DNA of 64,000 bases from Paenibacillus glycanilyticus (GCF_030161375.1 NZ_BSSQ01000012.1:1-64000); one strand, 5' to 3'; counted from the stretch's first letter, positions 1 through 9,375 are shown. Translations and numbers: made by a program. Notes: generated from the letters alone by a model not told the origin.

Positions 1-1229
1 TTTTTTTTATCATCCCCCGCCCACCTCTATCAACACTATCCTCTGGGCCGGCAGCGTCTTTTGTTTATAAGCCCCCGCCGCCGGCGCGCGCGGCGCCAGG
101 CGCGAGCGCAGCTGCGCAGCGCGCCGAAGGCACAGGCGCGGGCGGCCAAGCCGCGCCTGCTGCGGCTGCGCCAGCGCCCGCGGCAGAGCCCGCGGAGCTA
201 GGCGCGCAGCCGCAAAACGCCCGCCAGGGTACCGCGGCGGGCGGCAGCGCATCTGGCAACTGGCTGGGCCAGTTGATGAAATGGATGGGCGTCGACTATG
301 AGAACCAATTGTCGAAGCAGTTGCCTGCGCCTTCAGCGCAAGGACCTGCTCAAGTGGCTCAAGCCGCAGCTGAGCCGGAAGCAGCTGCAGCGCAAACTTC
401 CGCTAACTCATCGTCAGCGGAGGAAGGACGCGGTATGAGCGGCGTTGAGGCGCCGCGTCAACAGCAATCGGCGGAGACGCGTCCGACAGCCCATGTCCAG
501 CGGACTTTGGGGCAAGAGCATGAACAAGCTGACGGGGGCGCGCAACATAGCGATACGGATCATAAGCCGATCCCGGGAGAACGGTTGAGAGAGATGCCGA
601 CATTCGGGACGAATCAACAGCAGCAACTTGCGGCAACAGCAGATGGCCTTCATCCGGAAGATATAAAACCCGCCGCCCAAGAGTCGCTGAAGAGCACGCT
701 GATTGCGATTGCTTCCTCGAGCGATGCGCCGCCTGCTTTGCGGGAAGCTGCCCAGCAGCTAGTTCAGCATATTACAGGACAGCAGTTGATGTTGACGCCG
801 GAGCGCAACGGAGCCGTATTTTCTCATCTGACCATGTTTGTCCCGCTTAACGGTCCGGATGGCAATCAGACCGCCTCCGTTCATATTCAAACGAGAAGGG
901 GTCGCCAAGGCCAGCTGGATGCGTCCAACTGCAGGTTGTTATTTGATTTATCTATGAGATCATTGGGTCCAACGCTGGTTGATGTGAATGTGATGGACAA
1001 AATCGTCAGTCTCACCTTGTGGAATGATCACCCGGCGATTTCGGCGCTTATAGATTCCTCCCGTTCGGAAATTGCCGTTAGCCTTAATCAGGCCGGTTAT
1101 CAGTTATTATCGCTTCGCACGACACCAACCCGCAGCGTTAGCGAGGAAGGGGAAGAGATCAGACAAGCAGTGCCGGATCCGGCTCAATTTGTTAAGACGC
1201 GTTACAAAGGAGTCGACTTGCGGGCATGA
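1..1229 (+). CDS. FliK-like hook-length-control domain protein (YlqG-like), 5' truncated
   Basis: The frame is open to the left edge of the window, so the start lies upstream and only the C-terminal ~408 codons are present. The first ~85 visible codons are a very GC-rich Ala/Pro/Gly low-complexity stretch, followed by a short conserved-looking segment (WLGQLMKWMGVDYE, from about 263) and a Gln/Ala/Glu-rich linker. The last ~110 residues resemble the Flg_hook domain at the end of FliK: compare the tail VDVNVMDKIVSLTLW...LNQAGYQL with the true FliK at 21311-22765. It overlaps ylqH by 4 nt (ATGA), which implies coupled translation. B. subtilis has ylqG at this place. A role with the flagellar export gate is inferred, not shown; confidence in the FliK-like fold is moderate. 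Confidence 0.7.
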   Translation, partial: FFIIPRPPLSTLSSGPAASFVYKPPPPARAAPGASAAAQRAEGTGAGGQAAPAAAAPAPAAEPAELGAQPQNARQGTAAGGSASGNWLGQLMKWMGVDYENQLSKQLPAPSAQGPAQVAQAAAEPEAAAAQTSANSSSAEEGRGMSGVEAPRQQQSAETRPTAHVQRTLGQEHEQADGGAQHSDTDHKPIPGERLREMPTFGTNQQQQLAATADGLHPEDIKPAAQESLKSTLIAIASSSDAPPALREAAQQLVQHITGQQLMLTPERNGAVFSHLTMFVPLNGPDGNQTASVHIQTRRGRQGQLDASNCRLLFDLSMRSLGPTLVDVNVMDKIVSLTLWNDHPAISALIDSSRSEIAVSLNQAGYQLLSLRTTPTRSVSEEGEEIRQAVPDPAQFVKTRYKGVDLRA

Positions 1230-1531
1230 GTGCGGAACAGAAAAGCAATAAACAGAAAAATACGGTTCGCAAAGCCGTTGCTCTGAAATATGAACCTGGC
1301 ATAAACCAATCGCCGGTAGTAACTGCAAAAGGCAGCGGGTACTTGGCGGAGCAAATACTGGAGCAGGCTGCAGAGCATAACGTGCCTGTTCAACAGGATT
1401 CGTCGTTAGTGGAAGTGTTGTCTAAGCTGGATGTCGATCAATCGATCCCGCCGGAGTTGTATACCCTGGTTGCCGAGATATTAAGTTTTGTGTACCGGTC
1501 GGACCAAAAAGCGAGGGAATGGGATGCGTGA
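1226..1531 (+). CDS. ylqH: FlhB C-terminal-domain-like protein (YlqH/FhlB family)
   Basis: A 101-residue soluble protein that aligns by eye with the cytoplasmic C-terminal domain of FlhB encoded at 30590-31687. AVALKYEPGINQSPVVTAKG matches AIALQYDASKMEAPLIIAKG, and SIPPELYTLVAEILSFVY matches SIPGDLFQAVAEVLAAVY. It has no membrane domain and lacks the NPTH autocleavage tetrapeptide; the sequence begins right after where that motif would be. This is the EscU/YscU/HrcU/FlhB-like family of stand-alone domains, called YlqH in Bacillus. The start codon overlaps the stop of the FliK-like gene and its end overlaps yraN by 8 nt, so the three genes are probably one transcript. An exchangeable or competing substrate-specificity module for the export gate is plausible but inferred. 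Confidence 0.85.
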   Translation: MSAEQKSNKQKNTVRKAVALKYEPGINQSPVVTAKGSGYLAEQILEQAAEHNVPVQQDSSLVEVLSKLDVDQSIPPELYTLVAEILSFVYRSDQKAREWDA

Positions 1532-1895
1532 AGACCGCAGAAGACAAACCGGACTAGCCGGAGAGGCGGCCGCCTGTCTGTATCTTGAGAAGGATGGCTA
1601 CACCATCGTTGAACGCAACTGGCGCTGCCGCTCGGGTGAGATCGATATTATCGCCGCACTGGATAACGCGCTTATCTTTGTCGAAGTAAGAACGAGGCGG
1701 GCGGGAGGGCGATTCGGCACGGCAGCCGAATCCGTGGACCGGCGTAAACAGCAGCAGGTCGCACTCATCGCTCAAGTCTATTTGCGGATGAGACAATTGA
1801 ACTACCCGGCGATGAGATTTGACGTTATAGCCGTAACGATGAACCGAAACGACGATTCCATCAACGATATCAAGCATATAAAAGCGGCCTTCTAG
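1524..1895 (+). CDS. yraN: YraN-family nuclease-fold protein (UPF0102)
   Basis: A 123-residue protein typical of the YraN/UPF0102 family, which has a restriction-endonuclease-like (Holliday-junction-resolvase-like) fold. The family core is visible: GEAAACLYLEKDGYTIVERN, then SGEIDIIA and FVEVRTR, where the D of GEIDII and the E of FVEVR are the predicted metal ligands. The open frame extends 12 codons further upstream, but the ATG at 1524 gives the usual family length and N-terminus (MREDRRRQTGLAGE). It overlaps ylqH by 8 nt. The family has no firmly established in vivo function; a role in DNA processing is inferred from the fold. Confidence 0.9.
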   Translation: MREDRRRQTGLAGEAAACLYLEKDGYTIVERNWRCRSGEIDIIAALDNALIFVEVRTRRAGGRFGTAAESVDRRKQQQVALIAQVYLRMRQLNYPAMRFDVIAVTMNRNDDSINDIKHIKAAF

Positions 1896-1917
1896 AGAGA
1901 ATAGAAAGCCGCTTTTG
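1881..1917. terminator. Bidirectional intrinsic terminator between yraN and comM
   Basis: An inverted repeat pairs AAAGCGGC-TTCTA (1881-1894) with TAGAA-GCCGCTTT (1902-1916). It is followed by T residues on the plus strand and preceded by A residues that read as T on the minus strand. It overlaps the last codons of yraN and lies just beyond the comM stop, so it can serve both converging transcripts. Confidence 0.8.
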
Positions 1918-1919
1918 CA

Positions 1920-3476
1920 TTAAATATCAAGTCTTCTATATTGAATCGCTTCCGCCACATGCACATCTTCTACGTATTCGCTGCCCTCAACATCCGCAAT
2001 TGTCCTCGCAAGCCGCAAAATCCGGTCATAAGCGCGCATGCTGATATTCAGCACGGATAGAGCGTGATCAAGCAATTCAAAAGCTTCTTTTTTCATCAGA
2101 ATGGATCGTCTAAGAGCAGTGCCGGAAAGCCGCATGCCCGGCTTTAGTCCCAACTCCTCGTCCCTCAACGCTTTTCTGGCTCTCGCTTGATGTACCTGCA
2201 ACCTCATTTGCGCGGAGTTCATGGCAGCCATTTCGGCAGAGCCCGGTTCCAGTTCAATAGGCCTTGGCACCTCGATTTGGATATCGATCCGGTCAAGCAA
2301 CGGCCCAGACATTTTGCTTCTGTATTTGGCGATTGCGGAAGAGCTGCAAGTACAACGTTTCTCGGCGGTTTCATGCCCGGCGTAACCGCATGGGCAAGGA
2401 TTGAAGGAAACGGCTAACATGAGCTTGGCAGGGAAATGAAACACGGCTCTGGACCTCGCGATCGTGACGATGCCATCCTCTAGCGGCTGGCGCAATACCT
2501 CGAGCACCGTGCGGGAGAACTCGGGCAGCTCGTCCAAATACAAGACGCCGTAATGGGCGAGAGTAACCTCTCCGGGTTTTGGCACAGAGCCTCCCCCAAT
2601 TAAGCCACCGGCCGATATCGTATGGTGGGGAGCGCGGAAAGGCGCCATCCGGATCAGACCTTTGGCGTCCGTGGACAGCTTGCCTGCCGCGCTGTAGATT
2701 TTGGTTACTTCAAGCGCTTCTTCTTCGCTAAGAGGAGGGAGTATGCCGGGAAGCCGGCGGATCATCATGGTTTTCCCGGTTCCCGGAGGACCCGCGAACA
2801 GAATATTGTGTTTTCCGGAAGCGGCAATCAGCAATGCTCGTTTGGCTTGATGCTGTCCGAAGACGTCGCTGTAATCGCCGAAATCGTCCGAATGTTCCGT
2901 TTCCGCTGCTGACAAGGAGTAATCCCGGCTGGAAGCGGCATCGAAACGGATACCCGACCACGGATCCTCGCTTTTGCTCTCCGCTAACAGCTCCTTCAGA
3001 TGGGTGATCGCAAATAGCTCCATATCGGTAATCCATGCGGCTTCTTTCGCATTGGCGAGCGGCAGCAGCACCTTCTGAATACCCGACCGTTTGGCTTGCT
3101 CGATCATGGCTAATACGCCGGGGACCGGCCTGATCTCGCCATTCAAGGATAGTTCTCCAATCAGCATCGTTTGCCTGAAAGGAGGCGCCTCCAGTTGACC
3201 GCTCGCCGTTAATATGCCCGCAGCTATCGCCAAGTCAAAAGCTGTGCCTTCCTTACGCAGATCAGCCGGAGCCAGATTCACGGTAATCCTCTCAAGAGGG
3301 AAGGCAAACCCGCTGTTCTTGATTGCCGCGCGGACCCGTTCAACCGACTCCCTCACGGCAGGGTCGGGCAATCCAACCACGCTGACTTGGGGCAGACCGC
3401 TTGCGATATCTACCTCCACCGAGATTCCTTTTCCTTCCACGCCAAGTACACTGCTGCTCTGCATTAAACTGAACAT
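1920..3476 (-). CDS. comM: ComM/YifB-family Mg-chelatase-like AAA+ ATPase
   Basis: A 518-residue AAA+ ATPase. The N-terminal domain has the family signature (VEVDIASGLPQVSVVGLPD, then ESVERVRAAI). The AAA core shows Walker A AGPPGTGKTM, a Walker B LYLDELPEF, and the Mg-chelatase C-terminal domain. A Cys cluster (NPCPCGY...CTC) is typical of the family. In Gram-negative transformers ComM is a hexameric helicase that extends heteroduplex during natural transformation; its role in Firmicutes is less clear. The longest open frame starts at 3587, but family alignment and the SD GGAGGTG (3492-3486) 9 nt upstream support ATG at 3476. It is the only minus-strand gene in the window and has its own promoter. 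Confidence 0.93.
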   Translation of the reverse strand: MFSLMQSSSVLGVEGKGISVEVDIASGLPQVSVVGLPDPAVRESVERVRAAIKNSGFAFPLERITVNLAPADLRKEGTAFDLAIAAGILTASGQLEAPPFRQTMLIGELSLNGEIRPVPGVLAMIEQAKRSGIQKVLLPLANAKEAAWITDMELFAITHLKELLAESKSEDPWSGIRFDAASSRDYSLSAAETEHSDDFGDYSDVFGQHQAKRALLIAASGKHNILFAGPPGTGKTMMIRRLPGILPPLSEEEALEVTKIYSAAGKLSTDAKGLIRMAPFRAPHHTISAGGLIGGGSVPKPGEVTLAHYGVLYLDELPEFSRTVLEVLRQPLEDGIVTIARSRAVFHFPAKLMLAVSFNPCPCGYAGHETAEKRCTCSSSAIAKYRSKMSGPLLDRIDIQIEVPRPIELEPGSAEMAAMNSAQMRLQVHQARARKALRDEELGLKPGMRLSGTALRRSILMKKEAFELLDHALSVLNISMRAYDRILRLARTIADVEGSEYVEDVHVAEAIQYRRLDI

Positions 3477-3482
3477 AACAAA

Positions 3483-3514
3483 AAGCACCTCCAAATAATG
3501 GGATGAAGGTGCTT
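3483..3514 (-). promoter_or_regulatory. Hairpin sequestering the comM Shine-Dalgarno
   Basis: A perfect 8-bp inverted repeat, AAGCACCT at 3483-3490 and AGGTGCTT at 3507-3514, is separated by 16 nt. In the comM mRNA the downstream arm contains the AGGTG core of the Shine-Dalgarno, so folding would hide the ribosome site. The pairing is seen directly; translational control is inferred. Confidence 0.55.
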
Positions 3515-3557
3515 CCTTACGTCCGGTTCTTGTTTTTATAAAGTTATCGTTAACGAC

Positions 3558-3587
3558 ATCATAGTAGAAGAATAACAAGTCTGTCAA
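3558..3587 (-). promoter_or_regulatory. Sigma-A promoter of comM
   Basis: On the minus strand a perfect -35 TTGACA (3587-3582) is followed after 18 nt by TATGAT (3563-3558), one mismatch from TATAAT. Transcription would begin near 3551, giving a leader of about 75 nt that carries the SD hairpin. Confidence 0.75.
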
Positions 3588-3790
3588 TAATGGAAAAAGA
3601 AGGCTGAATTCTTCTAGAAAATAGGGAATACTACTGTAGTCTTGTGCTTATTTAATCTCATTTTGAGATGAAATCCATATCAAAAAACCAAAACCCGAAG
3701 GGTCGAAATATGGCATAAATAATGCTACAATGATTAAGGTTTGTGTACATATGACTGAAGTCGAGTCTGTGAAATGGAGGATTTCTAACA

Positions 3791-4951
3791 ATGAATATCC
3801 ATGAGTATCAAGGCAAAGAGGTCCTGAAACAGTACGGTGTTGCTGTTCCAGAAGGAAAGGTAGCTTTCTCCGTTGACGAAGCGGTAGAAGCAGCGCAAGC
3901 ACTGGGCACTCCAGTGGTAGTTGTTAAAGCGCAAATTCACGCAGGCGGCCGCGGTAAAGCCGGCGGCGTTAAAGTAGCGAAAAACCTCGATGAAGTACGT
4001 GCATATGCCGGCGAAATTCTTGGCAAAGTGCTTGTTACTCATCAAACAGGTCCTGAAGGAAAAGAAGTAAAACGACTTCTTATCGAACAAGGCTGCGACA
4101 TCAAGAAAGAATATTACGTAGGCGTTGTTATTGACCGCGGAACTGGCCGCGTAACCATGATGGCTTCAGAAGAAGGCGGCACCGAGATCGAAGAAGTAGC
4201 TGCTCATTCGCCTGAGAAAATCATCAAAGAAGTGGTCGATCCTGCAATTGGTCTCCAAGTGTTCCAAGCGCGCAAGCTTGCTTATGCGATCAACATTCCT
4301 AACGAGCTGGTTAACAAAGCCGTTAAGTTCATGATGGCATTGTACACCGCGTTTGTGGACAAAGACTGCTCGATCGCCGAGATCAACCCTCTGGTTGTAA
4401 CAGGCGACGGCAACGTTATGGCGCTTGACGCGAAGTTGAACTTCGATTCCAACGCTTTGTACCGTCGCAAAGATATCGTGGCGCTGCGCGACCTGGAAGA
4501 AGAAGATGCTAAAGAGATCGAAGCATCCAAATACGACCTGAGCTATATTGCCCTGGAAGGCAACATCGGCTGTATGGTTAACGGCGCCGGTCTTGCTATG
4601 GCGACTATGGACATCATCAAATACTACGGCGGCGACCCTGCCAACTTCCTAGACGTAGGGGGCGGCGCTACAAAAGAGAAAGTAACGGAAGCGTTCAAGA
4701 TCATTTTGTCCGATGAGAACGTTAAAGGTATTTTCGTAAATATCTTCGGTGGCATTATGCGTTGTGACGTAATCGCTGACGGCGTAATCGCAGCCGCGAA
4801 AGAGCTTGGCCTCGACCGTCCTCTGGTAGTTAGACTGGAAGGCACTAACGTTGAGCTTGGCAAAAAAATGTTGAACGAATCGGGATTGAATATTGTTGCG
4901 GCTGACTCGATGGCAGACGGCGCACAAAAAATCGTTAATCTCGTTAAATAA
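3791..4951 (+). CDS. sucC: Succinate-CoA ligase (ADP-forming) beta subunit
   Basis: Beta subunit of succinyl-CoA synthetase, which converts succinyl-CoA to succinate with ATP formation in the citric acid cycle. At 386 residues it has the normal family length. The N-terminus [20 protein letters not shown] is the family hallmark. The ATP-grasp fold follows ([12 protein letters not shown], then EINPLVV), and the CoA-ligase domain contains [10 protein letters not shown] and [10 protein letters not shown]. The SD ATGGAGG precedes the ATG by about 10 nt. Codon usage is biased as expected for a highly expressed gene. It is followed 38 nt later by sucD, its obligate partner. Confidence 0.98.
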   Translation: MNIHEYQGKEVLKQYGVAVPEGKVAFSVDEAVEAAQALGTPVVVVKAQIHAGGRGKAGGVKVAKNLDEVRAYAGEILGKVLVTHQTGPEGKEVKRLLIEQGCDIKKEYYVGVVIDRGTGRVTMMASEEGGTEIEEVAAHSPEKIIKEVVDPAIGLQVFQARKLAYAINIPNELVNKAVKFMMALYTAFVDKDCSIAEINPLVVTGDGNVMALDAKLNFDSNALYRRKDIVALRDLEEEDAKEIEASKYDLSYIALEGNIGCMVNGAGLAMATMDIIKYYGGDPANFLDVGGGATKEKVTEAFKIILSDENVKGIFVNIFGGIMRCDVIADGVIAAAKELGLDRPLVVRLEGTNVELGKKMLNESGLNIVAADSMADGAQKIVNLVK

Positions 4952-4989
4952 TTACGCGTACGAATTCATGAACGGGGATGTGAAATTCG

Positions 4990-5931
4990 ATGAGCATTTT
5001 GGTTAATAAGGATACAAAAGTAATCACGCAAGGGATTACAGGCGCAACAGGCTTGTTCCATGCGAAAGGCGCGTTGGACTACGGTACTCAAATGGTAGGC
5101 GGCGTAACGCCAGGTAAAGGCGGCACAAACGTCGATATCACTTTGGAGAACGGCAACGTTGTTTCTCTTCCGGTATTCAACACGGTAGAACAAGCGGTAG
5201 CAGCTACTGGCGCAACGGCGTCGGTTATCTATGTACCGCCTGCATTCGCGGCTGACTCGATCTTGGAAGCAGTTGACGCTGGTCTTGATCTGGTTATCTG
5301 TATTACGGAAGGCATTCCGGTTCTCGACATGGTAAAAGTAAAACGTTACATGGAAGGCAGCAAAACGGTTCTGATCGGACCTAACTGCCCGGGCGTTATT
5401 ACACCAGGCGAGTGCAAAATCGGCATTATGCCGGGCTATATCCATACAAAAGGCCATGTAGGCGTCGTTTCCCGTTCGGGAACACTGACTTATGAAGCTG
5501 TACATCAGCTTTCGACTCGCGGCATTGGCCAATCGTCCGCGGTTGGTATCGGCGGCGACCCGGTTAAAGGCTCCGAGTTTATCGACATTCTTAGCCGTTT
5601 CAACGATGATCCGGACACTTATGCGGTTATCATGATCGGCGAGATCGGCGGTACAGCAGAAGAAGAAGCTGCTGAGTGGATCAAAGCGAACATGAAGAAG
5701 CCGGTTGTTGGCTTCATCGGCGGCGCTACGGCTCCTCCGGGCAAACGCATGGGACACGCTGGCGCTATTATCTCCGGCGGCAAAGGTACTGCTGCGGAAA
5801 AAATCGCGACTTTGGAAGCATGCGGCATTAAAGTTGCTCCAACGCCATCCGACATGGGCTCTACGCTTGTATCGGTGCTGGAAGCACAAGGCCTGCTTGA
5901 AAAATGCACAACAGGCGTAGCACAAGCCTAG
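4990..5931 (+). CDS. sucD: Succinate-CoA ligase alpha subunit
   Basis: Alpha subunit of succinyl-CoA synthetase (313 residues), carrying the CoA-binding Rossmann domain and the catalytic phosphohistidine. Visible signatures are [13 protein letters not shown] at the N-terminus, SRSGTLTYE in the middle and [14 protein letters not shown] near the C-terminus. The active-site histidine is His256 in that last motif. The order sucC-sucD without a nearby oxoglutarate dehydrogenase is the Bacillus arrangement. Two hairpins end the transcript. Confidence 0.98.
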   Translation: MSILVNKDTKVITQGITGATGLFHAKGALDYGTQMVGGVTPGKGGTNVDITLENGNVVSLPVFNTVEQAVAATGATASVIYVPPAFAADSILEAVDAGLDLVICITEGIPVLDMVKVKRYMEGSKTVLIGPNCPGVITPGECKIGIMPGYIHTKGHVGVVSRSGTLTYEAVHQLSTRGIGQSSAVGIGGDPVKGSEFIDILSRFNDDPDTYAVIMIGEIGGTAEEEAAEWIKANMKKPVVGFIGGATAPPGKRMGHAGAIISGGKGTAAEKIATLEACGIKVAPTPSDMGSTLVSVLEAQGLLEKCTTGVAQA

Positions 5932-5952
5932 TTTGTAGATAAAAGCATATTT

Positions 5953-5985
5953 AATGAAGGAAGCGATTGGATCGCTTCCTTCATT
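5953..5985 (+). terminator. Long perfect hairpin after sucD
   Basis: A perfect 15-bp inverted repeat (5953-5967 with 5971-5985) closes on a 3-nt loop, TGG. No T-run follows directly, so alone it may act as an mRNA 3'-end stabiliser; the canonical terminator follows 10 nt later. Confidence 0.6.
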
Positions 5986-5995
5986 CTAAGAAGGT

Positions 5996-6043
5996 AAGCA
6001 ACCTTTCATTGCCCGATTCGGGCTTGAAAGGTTGCTTTTTTTT
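5996..6043 (+). terminator. Intrinsic terminator of sucCD
   Basis: A 13-bp stem AAGCAACCTTTCA (5996-6008) pairs with TGAAAGGTTGCTT (6024-6036). An inner GCCCGATTCGGGC stem lies in the loop and a run of T residues follows immediately. A strong factor-independent terminator. Confidence 0.9.
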
Positions 6044-6062
6044 GCGAAAATTTCAGGTCGAC

Positions 6063-6091
6063 TTGCATTCTTTTGCCATGTAACGCACAAT
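6063..6091 (+). promoter_or_regulatory. Possible sigma-A promoter of dprA
   Basis: TTGCAT (6063-6068), a 17-nt spacer and CACAAT (6086-6091) lie just downstream of the sucCD terminator. Both boxes are imperfect, and an 8-bp inverted repeat GCATTCTT/AAGAATGC (6065-6072, 6096-6103) spans the site. A promoter is needed here because of the terminator upstream, but this assignment is tentative. Confidence 0.35.
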
Positions 6092-6135
6092 AGGGAAGAA
6101 TGCAGGCTGATCTCCATAAGGAGAGAACAGCTAAA

Positions 6136-7251
6136 ATGACGCTAAATATGGATAAATGTAAGCAGATGATCATCATGCTCCATGAATGTTCCGGCATAGG
6201 CTGGCATACCGTTCAGAAAGCGGTTGCCCACAAAGCATGGGAGACCGTAGACGGTACGAGTGAAGCCGACTGGCTGGCGATCGGATTTGGACGTGCACAG
6301 GCAGAAACAGCAGCCAGAAGATGGGGCGAGCCGTTTGATTGGCCGGATGCGCCTTACATACGGGCTCTGCGGTTAGGAGCGGCGGTACTTACGCCTTATG
6401 ATGAGGAATATCCCGAAGAGCTTCGACGAATTCCTCAACCTCCATGGGCAATCTATGCGCTTGGGCGACTGGAATTGTTGACAAGACCGTCGATCGCCAT
6501 TGTGGGAACGAGAAATCCAAGCGCCTATGGCCGTCATACTGCTTTATCGCTGTCTGAGGAGCTTTCTCGGCAAGGTTTGACGGTTGTTAGCGGTCTAGCC
6601 AGGGGGATCGACAGCAAAGCGCATGAAGCGGCGTTGAGAGGCGATGGAAGCACGATTGCCATACTGGCTAGCCCCGTTGATCATTGCTATCCGCCCGAGA
6701 ACCGCTCGCTGTACCAGCAAATCATGCGGGAAGGACTGATAGTGTCCGAAGCTCCAATCGGATCGCAGCTTCATCCGGGTATGTTCCCTCTTCGTAATCG
6801 GATTATCGCGGGAACAACCCTGGGTACACTTGTTGTCGAAGCGGCAAAAGGCAGCGGCTCGCTGATCACAGCAGACCAGGCTTTAGAGATGGGCAGAGAT
6901 GTGTTTGCGGTTCCCGGCCCGATCTCTTCGCCTAAGAGCGAAGGACCAAACAGTCTGATTCGGGAAGGCGCGAAGCTGGTCAGCAGTGCCAGTCATATTC
7001 TGGAGGAATACAGCTGGCTTGCGGCAAAGCTGACGGCATTGAGGCAGCCGAAACAACCGGCAGCAGGAACTTTGGGCATGAGTGCCGAAGAGCATAGAAT
7101 CATTGATTTATTGCGAGATCGTCCGCTTACAATTAACGAATTGCACCAGCTTACGATGATCCCTTTTGGACATTTAAGCGCACTTCTGATAAATTTATGT
7201 ATAAAACGGAAAATCGAACAACAGCCAGGGGCAGTTTATATAGCGTTGTAA
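6136..7251 (+). CDS. dprA: DNA-processing protein DprA
   Basis: DprA (371 residues with this start) loads RecA onto incoming single-stranded DNA during natural transformation. It shows the extended Rossmann fold of the family: IAIVGTRNPSAYGRH, VVSGLARGID, PLRNRIIAG and GSLITADQALEMGR. An N-terminal SAM-like helical region precedes it and a C-terminal winged-helix (DML1-like) segment follows. The open frame reaches to 6100; ATG 6136 was preferred because AAGGAG lies at 6117-6122, although the 13-nt spacing is long. It sits next to topA, the common Firmicute arrangement. Together with comM it means two competence-associated genes lie within 5 kb. Confidence 0.95.
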   Translation: MTLNMDKCKQMIIMLHECSGIGWHTVQKAVAHKAWETVDGTSEADWLAIGFGRAQAETAARRWGEPFDWPDAPYIRALRLGAAVLTPYDEEYPEELRRIPQPPWAIYALGRLELLTRPSIAIVGTRNPSAYGRHTALSLSEELSRQGLTVVSGLARGIDSKAHEAALRGDGSTIAILASPVDHCYPPENRSLYQQIMREGLIVSEAPIGSQLHPGMFPLRNRIIAGTTLGTLVVEAAKGSGSLITADQALEMGRDVFAVPGPISSPKSEGPNSLIREGAKLVSSASHILEEYSWLAAKLTALRQPKQPAAGTLGMSAEEHRIIDLLRDRPLTINELHQLTMIPFGHLSALLINLCIKRKIEQQPGAVYIAL

Positions 7252-7278
7252 CATGTAGGGAGAGAGGGGGCGCCTAAC

Positions 7279-9375
7279 GTGGCAGATTCATTAGTAATCG
7301 TAGAATCACCGGCCAAAGCGAAGACGATCGGCAAATATTTGGGCAGTAAATATATCGTTAAAGCATCGATGGGCCATATTCGTGATTTGCCCAAAAGTCA
7401 GACTGGCGTCGAAGTGGAAAACGGTTTTCAACCGAAATATATTACAATTCGCGGCAAGGGCAGCGTATTGAAAGAATTGAAGGATGCCAGCAAAAAAGTT
7501 AAACATGTCTTTCTAGCAGCCGACCCCGATCGCGAAGGAGAAGCGATTGCGTGGCATCTGGCTCATTATTTGGAGCTGGACGAATCGGATACATGCCGGG
7601 TTGTGTTTAACGAAATTACGAAGCAAGCGGTAAAGGATGCTTTCAAGACACCGCGCAAAATCAATATGGATCTTGTAAATGCCCAGCAGGCGAGACGGAT
7701 TCTGGACCGGCTTGTTGGTTACAAAATCAGTCCGCTTCTGTGGAAAAAAGTCAAAAAAGGGTTATCCGCAGGGCGCGTGCAATCCGTGTGCGTCAAGCTG
7801 ATCATCGACCGGGAAAACGAGATTGACGCGTTTATTCCGGAAGAGTACTGGTCGATAACCGCTAAGCTGACCCAACAAGGCGTTCCGTTCGAAGCGAAAT
7901 ATCATTCGATCAAAGGCGAGAAACGCGAGCTTGGCAATGAGCAGGAAATGCAGCAGATCCTAGCTGCTTTGTCTGGCAATCAATTCAAGGTAGCCGAAGT
8001 GAAAGAGAAAGAACGTCTCCGTAACCCTGCACCGCCATTCATAACGAGCTCTCTGCAGCAGGAAGCAGCCCGCAAGCTGGGATTCCGCGCGTCCAAGACG
8101 ATGTCTGTAGCTCAGCAGCTATATGAAGGCGTAGAGCTCGGCAAGGAAGGGACCGTTGGTCTTATTACCTACATGAGAACGGACTCGACGAGAATTTCTC
8201 CAATTGCCCAAGAGGAAGCTAAGGAATACATTGAATCCAAATACGGTCCAACGTTTTATCCAGAGCAGCCACGCGTCTACATCAAGAAGAACAGCAATGC
8301 CCAGGATGCCCATGAAGCGATTCGCCCGACTTCAACGCTTCGCGACCCGGAGACTATGAAGCCATTCCTTAGCCGCGATCAGTTCCGCCTGTATAAGCTG
8401 GTATGGGAACGTTTCGTTTCCAGCCAGATGGCATCTGCCGTACTGGATACGATGACGGTGGATCTGGCTTCCGGCGATGTGATTTTCCGCGCAAGCGGTT
8501 CGAAAATCAAGTTTGCCGGTTTTATGAAGGTGTATGTCGAGGGCAACGATGACGGAACCGAAGAGGAACATAAATTCCTCCCGCCGTTTGCAATCGGAGA
8601 TGCCGTGACTTCCGATTCCATCGAGCCGAAGCAGCATTTCACCCAACCGCCGCCGCGTTATTCCGAGGCGAGATTGGTCAAGACGCTGGAGGAGCTTGGT
8701 ATTGGACGTCCAAGTACTTATGCGCCAACGCTCGAAACCATCCAGAAACGCGGATATGTAGCGATAGAAGAGAAGAAGTTTATTCCTACCGAGCTAGGCG
8801 ACCTGGTCAATCAGATGATGGAAGAATTTTTCCCGGAAATTCTGGATTCCGAATTTACGGCGAAGATGGAAACGGATCTTGACCATGTTGAGGATGGAGA
8901 AGAAGACTGGGTTAAAGTCCTGTCTACCTTCTACGAATCTTTTGAGAAGCGGCTTGAAGTCGCCGAAGAAGAAATGAAGGAAGTCGAGATCCAAGACGAG
9001 GTATCGGATGAAATCTGCGAGAAATGCGGCCGTCATATGGTGTTTAAGATGGGACGCTTCGGCAAATTCCTTGCTTGCTCCGGCTTCCCGGACTGCCGCA
9101 ATACGAAACCAATCGTCAAGGATATCGGCGTAACTTGTCCGAAATGCCACGAGGGCAAAATCATCGAGCGCCGCAGCAAAAAAGGACGGATATTCTACGG
9201 TTGCGATACCTATCCAACTTGTGATTACGTGTCCTGGGATAAGCCAACGAACAAACCGTGTCCGAATTGCGATTCCATGCTAGTCGAGAAACGCAACCGC
9301 AGCGGAGCGAAGTTGCTATGCCCATCCTGCGATTATACGGAAGAACTCGTCGAAGACGAACAAGAACAAGCTTAA
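7279..9375 (+). CDS. topA: DNA topoisomerase I
   Basis: Type IA topoisomerase (698 residues) that relaxes negative supercoils. The Toprim domain begins at the N-terminus ([18 protein letters not shown], then ADPDREGEA with acidic metal ligands). The active-site tyrosine is Tyr298 in TYMRTDSTR. Three C-terminal four-Cys zinc ribbons are present: one at CEKCGRHM...CSGFPDC, one at CPKCHEG...CDTYPTC, and one at CPNCDSM...CPSC. Start is GTG at 7279, with a GA/G-rich SD (GAGAGGGGG) just upstream. It follows dprA by 27 nt and is probably co-transcribed with it. Confidence 0.98.
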   Translation: MADSLVIVESPAKAKTIGKYLGSKYIVKASMGHIRDLPKSQTGVEVENGFQPKYITIRGKGSVLKELKDASKKVKHVFLAADPDREGEAIAWHLAHYLELDESDTCRVVFNEITKQAVKDAFKTPRKINMDLVNAQQARRILDRLVGYKISPLLWKKVKKGLSAGRVQSVCVKLIIDRENEIDAFIPEEYWSITAKLTQQGVPFEAKYHSIKGEKRELGNEQEMQQILAALSGNQFKVAEVKEKERLRNPAPPFITSSLQQEAARKLGFRASKTMSVAQQLYEGVELGKEGTVGLITYMRTDSTRISPIAQEEAKEYIESKYGPTFYPEQPRVYIKKNSNAQDAHEAIRPTSTLRDPETMKPFLSRDQFRLYKLVWERFVSSQMASAVLDTMTVDLASGDVIFRASGSKIKFAGFMKVYVEGNDDGTEEEHKFLPPFAIGDAVTSDSIEPKQHFTQPPPRYSEARLVKTLEELGIGRPSTYAPTLETIQKRGYVAIEEKKFIPTELGDLVNQMMEEFFPEILDSEFTAKMETDLDHVEDGEEDWVKVLSTFYESFEKRLEVAEEEMKEVEIQDEVSDEICEKCGRHMVFKMGRFGKFLACSGFPDCRNTKPIVKDIGVTCPKCHEGKIIERRSKKGRIFYGCDTYPTCDYVSWDKPTNKPCPNCDSMLVEKRNRSGAKLLCPSCDYTEELVEDEQEQA

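Noticed and set aside
3655..3731. sucC promoter (TCGAAA-N17-TACAAT) and an ATCTCA/TGAGAT inverted repeat
   Set aside because: A promoter must exist upstream of sucC, but the -35 is poor and the inverted repeat is short; not specific enough to call.
4966..5925. 319-codon minus-strand frame over sucD
   Set aside because: Exact antisense of sucD, caused by its biased codon use; no homology-like motifs.
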